Under the pieces are notes generated by a model. It was given only the letters and a program-made list of their open reading frames with translations, was not told the DNA's origin and searched no databases. Source: Alphaproteobacteria bacterium (GTDB taxonomy: Bacteria > Pseudomonadota > Alphaproteobacteria > Sphingomonadales > Sphingomonadaceae). Taken from it: 64,000 bases of DNA. The stretch lies in assembly GCA_030424845.1 (NCBI GenBank), contig JAUHWC010000002.1, positions 1-64,000 on the forward strand, written 5' to 3'. Every line of letters starts with the position of its first letter. The first letter of the stretch is position 1. Position numbers and translations under genes: made by a program. Below, one piece after another: positions 36,403 through 46,631 of this stretch.

Positions 36403-37854
36403 TCACTTGGGCGCCCCCAGGTGATGGTCGTCCTGGATATCGGCGACATCGCCGGTCTGGGTCAGCAGGCTCTTGCGGCGCAGGAACCGGCGCAGGCTCT
36501 CAAGCCCCATGCGCGGCGCGCCATAGCCCGACCAGCCGAAGCTGTCTGTACCGAAGGTGCGCGACTTGGCGAAGGTGAGGAAGGTGTCCTGCAGGAAGAT
36601 GCCGCCTGCATTGAGCTGCTTGCCGATGGCCTTGGCCTCCTGCGCATCACCTGCGATCACGCTGGCGGTGAGGCCGAAATTGGTATCGTTCGCCAGCCGG
36701 ATGGCTTCTTGCGTGGTGGAATAGGCCATCACCGGGATGCAGGGGCCGAAGGTCTCGTCCTGCATGATCTCCATGTCGTGGTTGACGCCGGTGAGCACGG
36801 TGGGGCGCAGGTACAGTCCGCCATCGATATTCTCGATCTCGCCGCCGGTCAGCACGCTGGCACCCTTGGCCCGTGCATCGGCGATATGGCGGGCGACGAT
36901 CTCTGCCTGCGGGGCGAAGGTGAAGGGGCCGATGTGGCCGGCGCGCGGGTTCTCGTTGTTGAGGCGCACGGCTTTCGCCTTGTCCACCAGCTGCGCCACG
37001 AATTCGTCGTGGATGCTTTCGTGCACATAGACCCGCTCGATCGAGTAGCAGACCTGCCCCGTGGCATAGACCGCCCCGCGCAGCACCGAGGTGGTGGCAC
37101 GGTCTATATCGGCGCTTGCGGTGACGATGCAGGGGTCCTTGCCGCCCAGTTCGAGGTTGCAGGGGATGAGCCGCTCGGCACAGGCCACCGCCACCTTGCG
37201 GCCCGTGGGAACCGAGCCGGTGAAGCAGATCGTATCGCTTTCGGCGATCACCGCCTGGCCCACTTCGCCGGGGCCGGTCACGTAATCGAACACGGCGGCC
37301 AGTTCGGGCACCTTGCGCACTGTCTCGAACAGCGCCTCGATCACGCGCGGGGTGACTTCGCTCGGCTTCAGGAGCACGGCGGAACCGGCGAACAGCGCAG
37401 GCACCGCATCGAGCAGCGCCAGCATCAGCGGCGCATTCCACGGGCTGATCACGCCGGTCACGGGGTAGGCCACCACCTGCGATTCCACGCTGACAGTGGG
37501 CATGGCGCTGCTCATGCCTTCCCACTCCAGGGCGGCAAAGGCCTTGGGCGCATCTTCCAGCCAGCCGCCGATGTTTCCGCAAGTGATGAAGCCTTGCAGG
37601 TAGCTGGTGTGGCAGCCGCCGGTATCGACCGCATCCGCCTCGCCGATGGCCAGCGCGCTTTCCTTCACCACGCCCAGCCAGCGCGCCATCACGCCGCAGC
37701 GCCCCGCGACCCCCATGGCTTCCCAGCCGCGCTGGTTCTCGCGCAAGGCTGCGGCCTTTTCGGCCACCTCTTCGCGGCTGGAAACGGTGATGGAATGGTC
37801 GGCAGTGCCGGTGCGCGGATTGCGCACGTCCAGCACGGCGGCAGTGGCTGTCAT
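36403..37854 (-). CDS. aldehyde dehydrogenase (copy 1)
   Basis: GVISPWNAPLMLALLDAVPALFAGSAVLLKPSE; NLELGGKDPCIV; YATGQVCYSIERVYV catalytic Cys. Confidence 0.95.
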   Translation of the reverse strand: MTATAAVLDVRNPRTGTADHSITVSSREEVAEKAAALRENQRGWEAMGVAGRCGVMARWLGVVKESALAIGEADAVDTGGCHTSYLQGFITCGNIGGWLEDAPKAFAALEWEGMSSAMPTVSVESQVVAYPVTGVISPWNAPLMLALLDAVPALFAGSAVLLKPSEVTPRVIEALFETVRKVPELAAVFDYVTGPGEVGQAVIAESDTICFTGSVPTGRKVAVACAERLIPCNLELGGKDPCIVTASADIDRATTSVLRGAVYATGQVCYSIERVYVHESIHDEFVAQLVDKAKAVRLNNENPRAGHIGPFTFAPQAEIVARHIADARAKGASVLTGGEIENIDGGLYLRPTVLTGVNHDMEIMQDETFGPCIPVMAYSTTQEAIRLANDTNFGLTASVIAGDAQEAKAIGKQLNAGGIFLQDTFLTFAKSRTFGTDSFGWSGYGAPRMGLESLRRFLRRKSLLTQTGDVADIQDDHHLGAPK

Positions 37855-37918
37855 GGTTCTCTCCCTCTGGCAGGACAGTGCCTAAAGCCTGTTCCCGCCA
37901 GAGGGTAGAGGGAATTGG

Positions 37919-39943
37919 TCAGAAACCGTAACGCAGGCCCAGCCAGATCGTCTGCGGCACGCCATAGTCCATCGATCCACCCTGGTTGCGGGTGACGATG
38001 ATCTCGTCGAACAGGTTCTCCACCCGGGCCACGGCCGAGAGCTTTCCGGCAATCGGCACTTCGGCAAACAGGTCAACCGTGGTGGCCGCAGGCAGCACGT
38101 CCGTCTCCTGGTCGCTTTCGAACTGGGCGGAACCGTGGCGCAGCGTCGCGGCAAAGCGCATGCCGTTGCCCGCGGTATAGCTGGCGGTGGCGCTGGCGGA
38201 GAATTTCGGCACCTGTGGCGGGCGGTTGCCGTCAAGGGGTGCCGCAGCGCCCGTGCCGACCACTTCCGCATCGGTCAGCGCCAGCGAGCCCTGGAAGCCC
38301 CAAGGCCCGCGCTGGATGGCGGAGGAAAACTCGACACCGAAAGCATCCACCGCATCAAGGTTGCGGCGCTGGCGCAGGTTCGGAGCCAGAGTGACATTCG
38401 CGATGGCGTTCTTCAGCGTGTTGTCGAACACGGTGATGGCGAACTGCGTGCCGGAATCGACATCGAAATCGACACCCACTTCATAGCCTTCCAGCTTTTC
38501 GGGCATCAGCGCCTCGTTGGCGTTGGTGACCACGGGGAAGACCACGAAGGGACGATAGAGCTCGTTCAGCGTGGGCAGGCGGATGCCGGTATAGGCAGCG
38601 GCACGCAGCCGCACCACCTCACTGGCCTGCACCATGGCACCGGCGCGCCATGTCACTTCCCAGTCCGAACGGTCGGGATAGCTGTCATCGCGCACGACCG
38701 CACCGGACCCGTCGAAGGCCTGGTAGTAGCCGTTGCGGATCGTGTAGCGGTCTGCCCTGAGGCCGCCGGTCAGCGTTACCGGGCCCAGCTCGATATCGTT
38801 CTCCGCATAGAAGCCGAGGTTGGTATTCACCCCGCCGGCAAAGCGTTCCTCGGTAAGGTTGCCGGAGAAGGCGGAATAAGCATCCTCGAACAAGCGGCCC
38901 TTGCCGCGGCGATAATCGGCACCCAGGCGCAGGAGCATGTCCTCGCCCACGGGAGGACGCACCTCGATCTTGCCGCCCTGCCCCTGGGCGGGCGTGTCCT
39001 TCTGGTCCAGCACGCGCACGAAGCGGGTGGAGGAAATCACCACGCTGGAGAAATTGCGCCACTGGGCATAGGCCAGCGCATCCACCTGCCACGGCCCGCG
39101 GCTGACGACCCGCAGGCTCAGGTCCTCGCCCCGGATCATGTTGTCGGCGCCATCAAAGCGCAGCGTGCGGTTGTCTTCATAGGCCAGGCCGCGCAGCTGG
39201 ACTTCCAGCGGGCCAAGCTGCTGCACCAACCGGCCACCGACTGACCAGGCATCGTAACTGGCGCGGCTGGTTGCCGGAACCCGCTGGCTTTCGGGCGTGG
39301 TGAAGAAGCCGGCTCCACGCTCCCACCGGCCGGACACGACGGCAAAGCCATTGCCGATTTGCGGCGCGATGCTGGCGGACATCTCGGTATCCTCGCGCTG
39401 GTTGGCCAGCACCTGCCCGGTGACCAGGCCCAGTTCCGATGCCCCGGCACTGGTCAGCTCGATCGTGCCGGCCAGCGCACCCGAGCCGAACGGACCGGAG
39501 CCGCCGCCGCGCGTCACGCGCACGGAGGACAGGCGATCAGGCGCGATCGCGCTGAAGGGGATATAGCCGAAGAAGGGATCGTTCATCGGCACGCCGTCAA
39601 GCAGCACCAGCGCCCGGCTCGACGCATTGCCGCCCAGCGCGCGCAGGGTGGCACCTTGCGCGGAAGGGTTGGAGGAACGGCTGTCCGAACGGCGGAACTG
39701 CTGGAATCCGGCCACGTTGGCCAGGGCATCCTCCAACCGGCCCGAGGCGGCGATAGTGATCAGCTCGCGATCGATGTCGACAGTGGAATAGGCACCGGGC
39801 GATGCCAGCGTATCGCCAAGGCCTTCACCCAGCACGACGATGGTGGTTTCCTTGTCCCCGCCTGCGTCGCTCGCATCATCCTGGGCGAAGGCGGGAGCGG
39901 AGATCAGGGCGGCACATGTGCTGGCCAGCAGCAGCTTCTTCAT
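37919..39943 (-). CDS. TonB-dependent receptor
   Basis: ANVAGFQQFRRSDSRSSNPSAQGATLRALGGNASSRALVLLDGVPMNDPFFGYIPFSAI; C-term TIWLGLRYGF. Confidence 0.95.
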   Translation of the reverse strand: MKKLLLASTCAALISAPAFAQDDASDAGGDKETTIVVLGEGLGDTLASPGAYSTVDIDRELITIAASGRLEDALANVAGFQQFRRSDSRSSNPSAQGATLRALGGNASSRALVLLDGVPMNDPFFGYIPFSAIAPDRLSSVRVTRGGGSGPFGSGALAGTIELTSAGASELGLVTGQVLANQREDTEMSASIAPQIGNGFAVVSGRWERGAGFFTTPESQRVPATSRASYDAWSVGGRLVQQLGPLEVQLRGLAYEDNRTLRFDGADNMIRGEDLSLRVVSRGPWQVDALAYAQWRNFSSVVISSTRFVRVLDQKDTPAQGQGGKIEVRPPVGEDMLLRLGADYRRGKGRLFEDAYSAFSGNLTEERFAGGVNTNLGFYAENDIELGPVTLTGGLRADRYTIRNGYYQAFDGSGAVVRDDSYPDRSDWEVTWRAGAMVQASEVVRLRAAAYTGIRLPTLNELYRPFVVFPVVTNANEALMPEKLEGYEVGVDFDVDSGTQFAITVFDNTLKNAIANVTLAPNLRQRRNLDAVDAFGVEFSSAIQRGPWGFQGSLALTDAEVVGTGAAAPLDGNRPPQVPKFSASATASYTAGNGMRFAATLRHGSAQFESDQETDVLPAATTVDLFAEVPIAGKLSAVARVENLFDEIIVTRNQGGSMDYGVPQTIWLGLRYGF

Positions 39944-40046
39944 GGGTATTCTCTTGGCAAATTGATTTTGTCCGGAACGCCCTTAGCGACTGAATCTTGC
40001 CGCGTCACCATGGGAATGGCAGTAAGGGACCGGAAAGGGGAATTTC

Positions 40047-40625
40047 ATGCGATTTCTGACAATTTCGGTTGCCGCCGCGCTTGTTGCAGGCTGCGCTGAC
40101 ACCACGCTGACAGACGAGGAAAACGAATTGAGCGAAGAACCTGCCGCCGTCGGCGAGAATGTCCTGTCCGGCACCGCGCCCGCCATCGCCACGGATCACG
40201 AGGCGCTGCTCGCCAGCGAGGACCCGCAGCTCGCCGCGAACAAGCGGCTGGTCTATGACATGTATCGCATCGTGCTGCAGGCAGGCCTGGCCGACCGCGC
40301 CGGCGAATTCATTCGCGAGGATTACATCCAGCACAACCCGATGGCCGCCCAGGGCCTGGCCGGGGTCCAGGATTATATCCGCGCCACCCGCCCCGAGCGC
40401 GAGATCAAGGACGTGATCGACATGCCCATGATCAACATCATGGCCGAGCGTGACATCGTGGTGATCGCCTTCGTGCGGCCCGAAAAGGATGCCGCCGGGC
40501 AAACCTATTATTCGACCTGGTTCGACATGTTCCGGATAGAGGACGGCAAGATTGCCGAGCATTGGGACCCGATGCTCAAGACCGATACGCCGATCGATCC
40601 GAACGAGAAGCAGATCGAGCAATAA
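40047..40625 (+). CDS. SnoaL-like (NTF2) lipoprotein
   Basis: MRFLTISVAAALVAGCAD lipobox; FIREDYIQHNPMAAQGLAGVQDYI...WFDMFRIEDGKIAEHWD. Confidence 0.85.
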   Translation: MRFLTISVAAALVAGCADTTLTDEENELSEEPAAVGENVLSGTAPAIATDHEALLASEDPQLAANKRLVYDMYRIVLQAGLADRAGEFIREDYIQHNPMAAQGLAGVQDYIRATRPEREIKDVIDMPMINIMAERDIVVIAFVRPEKDAAGQTYYSTWFDMFRIEDGKIAEHWDPMLKTDTPIDPNEKQIEQ

Positions 40626-40657
40626 ACACCAGCAAGACGGGAACAGGGGAGAGGATC

Positions 40658-42844
40658 ATGGCGGGCAAGGCAATTGCCGCAAGGGCTGCGCTGGGCGCCG
40701 CGCTTGCCGCGCTGGCACTGGCGCAGGCGTATGGACAGTCGGCGCAAGGCGATTTCGTTCCCGTCACCGATGCCGAAATCCAGAACCCAGACCCGGCGGA
40801 CTGGCTGAGCTGGCGGCGCACGCTGGACAGCTGGGGCTATTCCCCGCTCGACCAGATCAACCGCGAGAACGTGGGCTCGCTGCGCATGGTGTGGGTCCGT
40901 CCGCTGCCGCCGGGGCACCAGGAAGGCACGCCGCTGGTGCATGACGGGGTCATGTACTTTCCCGGCCCTGCGGATGTGATCGAGGCGATCGATGCGAAAT
41001 CGGGCCAGCTGCTGTGGCAATATCGCCGCCAGCTGCCCGAGGATATCGGCAACTACCTGCCGGTCTATGACACCAACCGCAATCTCGCCATCTATGGCAA
41101 CAACATCATCGGCCAGGCGGCGGACAATTACCTTTATGCGCTGGATGCCCGGACGGGCGAACTCGTGTGGGAAACGCAGATCGACGAGTATACCTCGGGC
41201 GCGAAGATCAGCTCGGGCCCGATCATTGCCGATGGCCTTGCCATTACGGGACGGTCCTGCGAGCCGGAAGGCGGGCCGGATGCCTGCGTGATCGTGGCCC
41301 ACGATGCCACCACCGGCGAGGAGGTGTGGCGAACCTCCACCATCGCCCGCGGGGACGATCCCAATGATGCGTCCTGGGGCGGCCTGCCGCTGGAAGACCG
41401 CCAGCAGGTGGGCGCATGGATGATCGCCAGCTACGATCCGGAACTCAAGCTCGTCTACATGGGCACGTCAGTCACCGCGCCTGCGCCCAAGATGAGCCTT
41501 GCCGGCAGCAAGTATGACTACCTCTACCACAATTCCACGCTGGCGCTGGATGTGGAGACGGGCGAGATCCGCTGGCACTACCAGCACTTGGTCGACCACT
41601 GGGACCTCGACCATCCCTTCCCCCGCATGCTGGTGGACACCGAGCAGGCACCCGATCCCGATGCGGTGGCGTGGATCAATCCCGACATCGATCGCGGCAA
41701 GACCTATCGCGTGCTCACCGGCGTTCCGGGCAAGCCGGGCGTGATCTACACGCTGGACCGCGAGACGGGCGAATTCCTGTGGGCGCGGCCGACCGTCCAC
41801 CAGAACCTGATTTCCGGCATCGACGGGACAACCGGCCGCGTCACGCTGAACCCGGAGAACGTGCCGAGCGAATATGGCCGGATGCACACAGTCTGCCCTT
41901 CCCCGGCAGGCGGGGCGAATTATCCCTCCGGTGCGTTCAGCCCGCTGACCGGGATCATGTATCTCACCGCCAACAACACGTGTTCGGAAATGTCGGCGCT
42001 GGACCCGGCGACCAACCCCGGGGTCTATGCCATGTCCAGCCGCCAGCACATCGCGCCTGGCGCTGGCGACAATGTCGGCGTGATCCATGCCGTCAGCGCC
42101 CGCACCGGCACCACCGCATGGGAATTCGCGACCCGGCCCGGCATGCAAAGCCTGATGACCACAGGCGGCGGGCTGCTGTTCGCAGGCGATGCCGGCGGCT
42201 GGCTGCGGGCGATGGACCAGTGGACGGGCGAGGTGCTGTGGCAGGTCAACCTCGGCTCCTCCATCACCGGATATCCCGCCACCTTCGCCGTGGACGGACA
42301 GCAATATGTGGCCGTGTCGACCGGGCGATGGCTGAATGACACCTTCACCCCGGAACTGACGCACGGCACGCAGAACACGCTCTTTGTCTTCGCCCTGCCC
42401 CAGGCCGGGATCGGCCATGCCGGGCCCTATCGCGCGCCGGTGAACAGCGCGAGCCGGATTTCCATCGTCGATCCGGCGCAAGCCGAAGGGCCGGCTTCGC
42501 CTGCCACGCGCAGCACCCGCGACGGAGTCTATTCCGCGGCCCAGGCGCGGGCGGGTGAAGCGCTCTATCGCCAGCGTTGCGCGGCATGCCACGGGAGCGA
42601 TTTCCAGCCCGCCCCGGGCTCACCCACTGTGCGCGGCGGAGCCTTCATGGCCAACTGGCGCGGCAGCAGCGTGGCGGACCTCTACAGCTATACGCGCACC
42701 AACATGCCGGTGGGCATGGGCGGCTCGCTGTCCGATGCGCAATACCTGGCGCTGGTGGCCTACATGCTGGAAGTGAACGGCTATCCCCATGGACAGGCGC
42801 TGGACGGGGATGAAGCGATCATGGCTGCCATCGCCATCGAATAG
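40658..42844 (+). CDS. PQQ-dependent quinohemoprotein alcohol dehydrogenase-type protein (copy A)
   Basis: Beta-propeller motifs GVMYFPGPADVIEAIDAKSGQLLWQY; C-terminal heme-c QRCAACHGSDF; signal peptide from ATG 40658. Confidence 0.9.
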   Translation: MAGKAIAARAALGAALAALALAQAYGQSAQGDFVPVTDAEIQNPDPADWLSWRRTLDSWGYSPLDQINRENVGSLRMVWVRPLPPGHQEGTPLVHDGVMYFPGPADVIEAIDAKSGQLLWQYRRQLPEDIGNYLPVYDTNRNLAIYGNNIIGQAADNYLYALDARTGELVWETQIDEYTSGAKISSGPIIADGLAITGRSCEPEGGPDACVIVAHDATTGEEVWRTSTIARGDDPNDASWGGLPLEDRQQVGAWMIASYDPELKLVYMGTSVTAPAPKMSLAGSKYDYLYHNSTLALDVETGEIRWHYQHLVDHWDLDHPFPRMLVDTEQAPDPDAVAWINPDIDRGKTYRVLTGVPGKPGVIYTLDRETGEFLWARPTVHQNLISGIDGTTGRVTLNPENVPSEYGRMHTVCPSPAGGANYPSGAFSPLTGIMYLTANNTCSEMSALDPATNPGVYAMSSRQHIAPGAGDNVGVIHAVSARTGTTAWEFATRPGMQSLMTTGGGLLFAGDAGGWLRAMDQWTGEVLWQVNLGSSITGYPATFAVDGQQYVAVSTGRWLNDTFTPELTHGTQNTLFVFALPQAGIGHAGPYRAPVNSASRISIVDPAQAEGPASPATRSTRDGVYSAAQARAGEALYRQRCAACHGSDFQPAPGSPTVRGGAFMANWRGSSVADLYSYTRTNMPVGMGGSLSDAQYLALVAYMLEVNGYPHGQALDGDEAIMAAIAIE

Positions 42845-42854
42845 GCAAGAGGGT

Positions 42855-42888
42855 GGCCCGCCCCCGCGACAAGCGCGGACGGCGGGCC
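42855..42888. terminator. hairpin between converging genes
   Basis: GGCCCGCC...GGCGGGCC stem containing an inner CCGCG...CGCGG stem. Confidence 0.6.
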
Positions 42889-42910
42889 CTTCCGTTATCT
42901 CCGGACCCGA

Positions 42911-44374
42911 TCAGGCCGGGGCAGCATCCAGCAGGATGGTCTTGGTCTCGACATAGGCATGGATCCCTTCATCGCCGCCTTCGCGGCCGATGCCGGACTG
43001 CTTGAAGCCGCCGAAGGGCGCGGTCCATTCCATGCGCATGCCGTTCTGGCCGACAACGCCGGTGCGCACCTTGCGGGCGATGTCATAGGCGGCCTGCGCA
43101 TCATTGGTGAAGACGCTGCCGTTGAGGCCGAAATTGCTCTCGTTGGCGATGCGGATGGCATCGTCCTCGTCTTCCGCCGGGATCAGGCAGAGCACCGGAC
43201 CGAATATCTCTTCCTGCGCAATGCGGCTGGTGTTGTCGACATTCGCGAACAGCGTGGGCTCGATGTAGTAGCCCTTGTTCATGTGCGCCGGGCGCTGGCC
43301 ACCGGTGACGAGATCGGCTGTCTTCCTGCCTTCCTCGATATACATTTCCACGCGGTCGCGCTGGCGGCGCATGGCGAGCGGGCCAAGCTGGGTTTGCGGA
43401 TCATTGGGATGGCCGATCTTCACGCCCTTCATCACCCCGGCGATGGCTTCTGCCAGCTCGTCATGGCGGGCCTTGGGCACGATGGCACGGCTGAGCATGG
43501 CGCAGACCTGCCCGCTCATCACGGTGATGGTATTGCCGAGGATCCCTGCGGCCGCCTCGATGGGGAAATCGTCGCGGATGATCGCGGCCGACTTGCCGCC
43601 CAGCTCGAAGGTGGCGCGGGTCATGTTGCCACCGCACACAGAGGCGATGTGCATCCCCGCCGCGGAGGAACCGGTGAAGGTGACCTTGTCGATCCGCCTG
43701 GAATGGACGAGGTGGTCCGCCGCCTCGCGATCGGACGGGACAAGGTTCACCGTGCCTGCCGGAATGCCTACCGCATCAGCGGCTTCGGCAATGATGTAGG
43801 CTTCCAGCGGGGTTTCCGGGGAAGGCTTCATGATCACGGTGCAGCCCGCGATCAGCGAATAGAACACCTTGTTTGCCATGATGGCGAAAGGTCCGTTCCA
43901 CGGTGCGATGGCAGCGACGACGCCGACGGGTTCGCGCACCACGCACACGGTATCCACCGCCATTCCGGGGCGGCGTTCTTCCCATGCGAAACGCTCACCC
44001 AGCGAAGCGATGCCGCGCAGGCCCGCCACACCGCCTGCATGCATCGGACCCGACGCGCTGGCGAGGCCGCCAATCTGCGCCGTCCACGCTGCGGCGAGTT
44101 CCGGCACGCGGGTTTCCAGGTGGTCCACCATCTCCATCAGCTTGGCCTGTCGCTCGAGCGGGGACAGCCGCGGCCAGGGGCCATTGTCGAACGCCTCGCG
44201 TGCGGCATCCACCGCCCGGTCCATGTCGACATTGTCGGCATGGGCCACGCGGGCAACGATCTCCTCGTCGGCAGGGTTCTCGATCTCGAGCACGCCGGTG
44301 CCGTGGGGCTGGACCCAGGCACCTGCGATATAGAGCTTGTCGGGATGCTGGACGTTCACGCCTTCGGGGGTCAT
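42911..44374 (-). CDS. aldehyde dehydrogenase (copy 2)
   Basis: AAIAPWNGPFAIMANKVFYSLIAGCTVIMKPSPETPL; FELGGKSAAII; MSGQVCAMLSR; start at MTPEGVNVQ 44374. Confidence 0.95.
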   Translation of the reverse strand: MTPEGVNVQHPDKLYIAGAWVQPHGTGVLEIENPADEEIVARVAHADNVDMDRAVDAAREAFDNGPWPRLSPLERQAKLMEMVDHLETRVPELAAAWTAQIGGLASASGPMHAGGVAGLRGIASLGERFAWEERRPGMAVDTVCVVREPVGVVAAIAPWNGPFAIMANKVFYSLIAGCTVIMKPSPETPLEAYIIAEAADAVGIPAGTVNLVPSDREAADHLVHSRRIDKVTFTGSSAAGMHIASVCGGNMTRATFELGGKSAAIIRDDFPIEAAAGILGNTITVMSGQVCAMLSRAIVPKARHDELAEAIAGVMKGVKIGHPNDPQTQLGPLAMRRQRDRVEMYIEEGRKTADLVTGGQRPAHMNKGYYIEPTLFANVDNTSRIAQEEIFGPVLCLIPAEDEDDAIRIANESNFGLNGSVFTNDAQAAYDIARKVRTGVVGQNGMRMEWTAPFGGFKQSGIGREGGDEGIHAYVETKTILLDAAPA

Positions 44375-44399
44375 CGGGTCTCTCCTCTCAACGACCGGA

Positions 44400-46631
44400 T
44401 CAGAAATTCGACAGGATGGTGAGGGACTGCGTATCGAGCGGCAAGCCGCGCCGTTGCAGTTCCAGTTCGCGGGCACGCAGGGTGGTTTGCGCATCGATCA
44501 GGAAGGCGTGGATGGCCTTGACCTGATCCTCGCTCAACCGGTCATCCCATTGCGGCATGCCGTTGGGCTTGAGCAGGCCTTCCAACACGATCTGGTTGAA
44601 GGCGGCATGCACGCCGGCATTCATCCGCCGCAGGTCCGGCAGGGGTGCGCGCGGCTGGTTGGAATGGCAGATGCTGCAGTTCTCGGTGAACAGCCCGCCG
44701 CCCATGGCGATCATCTCCGGCGTCGCATCCGGATATTGCGCGGGCGGTTCGTCCGCCGGTTGCAGCGGCGGCAGGTCATCGGGGATCGGCACCTCGCCGC
44801 CGCCCAGCCTGAAGACGAGCAAGCGGTTGCGATTGCCCTTGGAATATGCCGCGGCATAGCCTGGCACGAAGCCCCAGCCACCACCGCCCCAACCGGTTGC
44901 GACGGCGACATATTGCACGCCGTCCACGGAATAGGTCATGGGCGCGGCCATGATGGTGGAACCGGTGTCCACGCTCCACAATTCCTCACCCGTTTCCGCA
45001 TCGCGGGCAAACAGCCTGCCTGCCGCATTGCCGTGGAAGACGAGCCCGCTCTTGGTGGCAAGCGCGCCTTGCCGGTCCTGCCAGCCAAGCGATTCCACCG
45101 CCCACTTCGTCTCGCCCGTCAGCGGGTCGATGGCGCGGAACTGGCTGGTATAGGGCTGTTCCTTGACCCATTGCCAATGCGGATGGGCCTCCACCGCGGC
45201 GCGCACGGGCGGCGGCAGGGTAGCCGCAGCAGCCTCGAGGTCGGGCGTGAAGATGATCGCGGCACCGGCGTTGAGGAAGCCTTCCTGCCGCTCCACATTA
45301 TCGACAGGGCCAGGCAGGAACAGCAGGTTCCCCATGTCCAGCACATGCGCGAAATAGGTGTTGCGGTCCGGGTCATAGGCAGCCGGATACCAGTTGCGCG
45401 CGCCCGGCGATCCGGGGAACACGATCTGCGGGCCCTTGCTGTAATCGGCCCAGTCCATGCGGATGTTCGGACGACCGGCCTCGTAGTCCCAGCCATCGGC
45501 CCAGTTGGTGCGCACGATGGGATTGGCGGCCAGCGCCTCGCCCGTTTCGCGGTCCACCACGAAGAAGAAGCCGTTCTTGGGCGTATGCATGATGACGGGG
45601 CGGGTTTCGCCGTTCACCTCGAGATCCGCCAGCAGCATCGGCTGGGTGGCAGTGAGGTCCCAATTGTCCTGCGGCGTTTCCTGCAGGTACCAGTTCATCT
45701 CGCCGCTTTCCCGGTCCACCGCGATCAGCGAGTTGAGGTAGAGGTTGTCCCCGCCGCCGGGCGAGCGGATGGCCTGCGGGTAAGGCCCGCCATTGCCGCT
45801 GCCGATGATGACCTGGTCGAATTGCGGGTCATAGGTGATGGCATCCCACGCGGTGCCACCGCCGCCGATGTCCCAGCGTGTCTCCTCGCTCCAGGTGTCC
45901 AGCGCGGCATGAAGCTCGGCATGTTCCTGCGGCCCTTCAGCCGGATCATGCGGTACGGTGAAGAAGCGCCAAGCCTGCTTGCCATCATCGACGTGATAGG
46001 CGGTGACATAGCCGCGCGCGTCATATTCGCTGCCGGCATTGCCGATCACCACCAGGTCGCCGGCAAGTTCGGGCGCGCCGGTGGAGGTATAGCCACGGGT
46101 CTTGTCGATGATGGTATCGACCGACCATTCCACCGCACCGGTTTGCGCGTTGAGTGCATAAAGCACCCCGTCAGCCGCGCCCACGATCACCTTTTCGACG
46201 CCATCGGGCCCCTGGCTGACCGCAACACCGCGGTTGGCCCAGTCACAGCAGATCGCGCGGGCGATCTGCATGTCCATCTCGGGCGTGAAGGTCCACAGCT
46301 CCTCGCCCGTGACGGCATTGAGCGCATAGACACGGCCCAGCACGCCGGAGGTATACATCACCCCGTCGATCACGACAGGCGTTGCTTCCTGCACGCGGGC
46401 GCTGCCCAGGTCATATTCCCAGGCGAGCCCCAGTTCGGCGACGTTGGACGGGTTGATATCCTCCAGCCGCGAGAAATGGCTTTCCGCCCAGTCACCGCCG
46501 GGATTGTCCCAGTTCTCGCCCGCACCATAGGTGCCGGTATCGATGCTGGCGGGATCGAAACTGTCGCCGCAAGCCGCAAGCGCGAGCGCCGCGACTGCCG
46601 TGATGGCAATGCGCTTGATCATTTGGGCCAC
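44400..46631 (-). CDS. PQQ-dependent quinohemoprotein dehydrogenase lipoprotein (copy B)
   Basis: AALALAACGDS lipobox; GVMYTSGVLGRVYALNAVTGEELWTF; ARAICCDWANRGVAV vicinal Cys; C-term heme-c ENCSICHSNQ. Confidence 0.9.
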   Translation of the reverse strand: MAQMIKRIAITAVAALALAACGDSFDPASIDTGTYGAGENWDNPGGDWAESHFSRLEDINPSNVAELGLAWEYDLGSARVQEATPVVIDGVMYTSGVLGRVYALNAVTGEELWTFTPEMDMQIARAICCDWANRGVAVSQGPDGVEKVIVGAADGVLYALNAQTGAVEWSVDTIIDKTRGYTSTGAPELAGDLVVIGNAGSEYDARGYVTAYHVDDGKQAWRFFTVPHDPAEGPQEHAELHAALDTWSEETRWDIGGGGTAWDAITYDPQFDQVIIGSGNGGPYPQAIRSPGGGDNLYLNSLIAVDRESGEMNWYLQETPQDNWDLTATQPMLLADLEVNGETRPVIMHTPKNGFFFVVDRETGEALAANPIVRTNWADGWDYEAGRPNIRMDWADYSKGPQIVFPGSPGARNWYPAAYDPDRNTYFAHVLDMGNLLFLPGPVDNVERQEGFLNAGAAIIFTPDLEAAAATLPPPVRAAVEAHPHWQWVKEQPYTSQFRAIDPLTGETKWAVESLGWQDRQGALATKSGLVFHGNAAGRLFARDAETGEELWSVDTGSTIMAAPMTYSVDGVQYVAVATGWGGGGWGFVPGYAAAYSKGNRNRLLVFRLGGGEVPIPDDLPPLQPADEPPAQYPDATPEMIAMGGGLFTENCSICHSNQPRAPLPDLRRMNAGVHAAFNQIVLEGLLKPNGMPQWDDRLSEDQVKAIHAFLIDAQTTLRARELELQRRGLPLDTQSLTILSNF

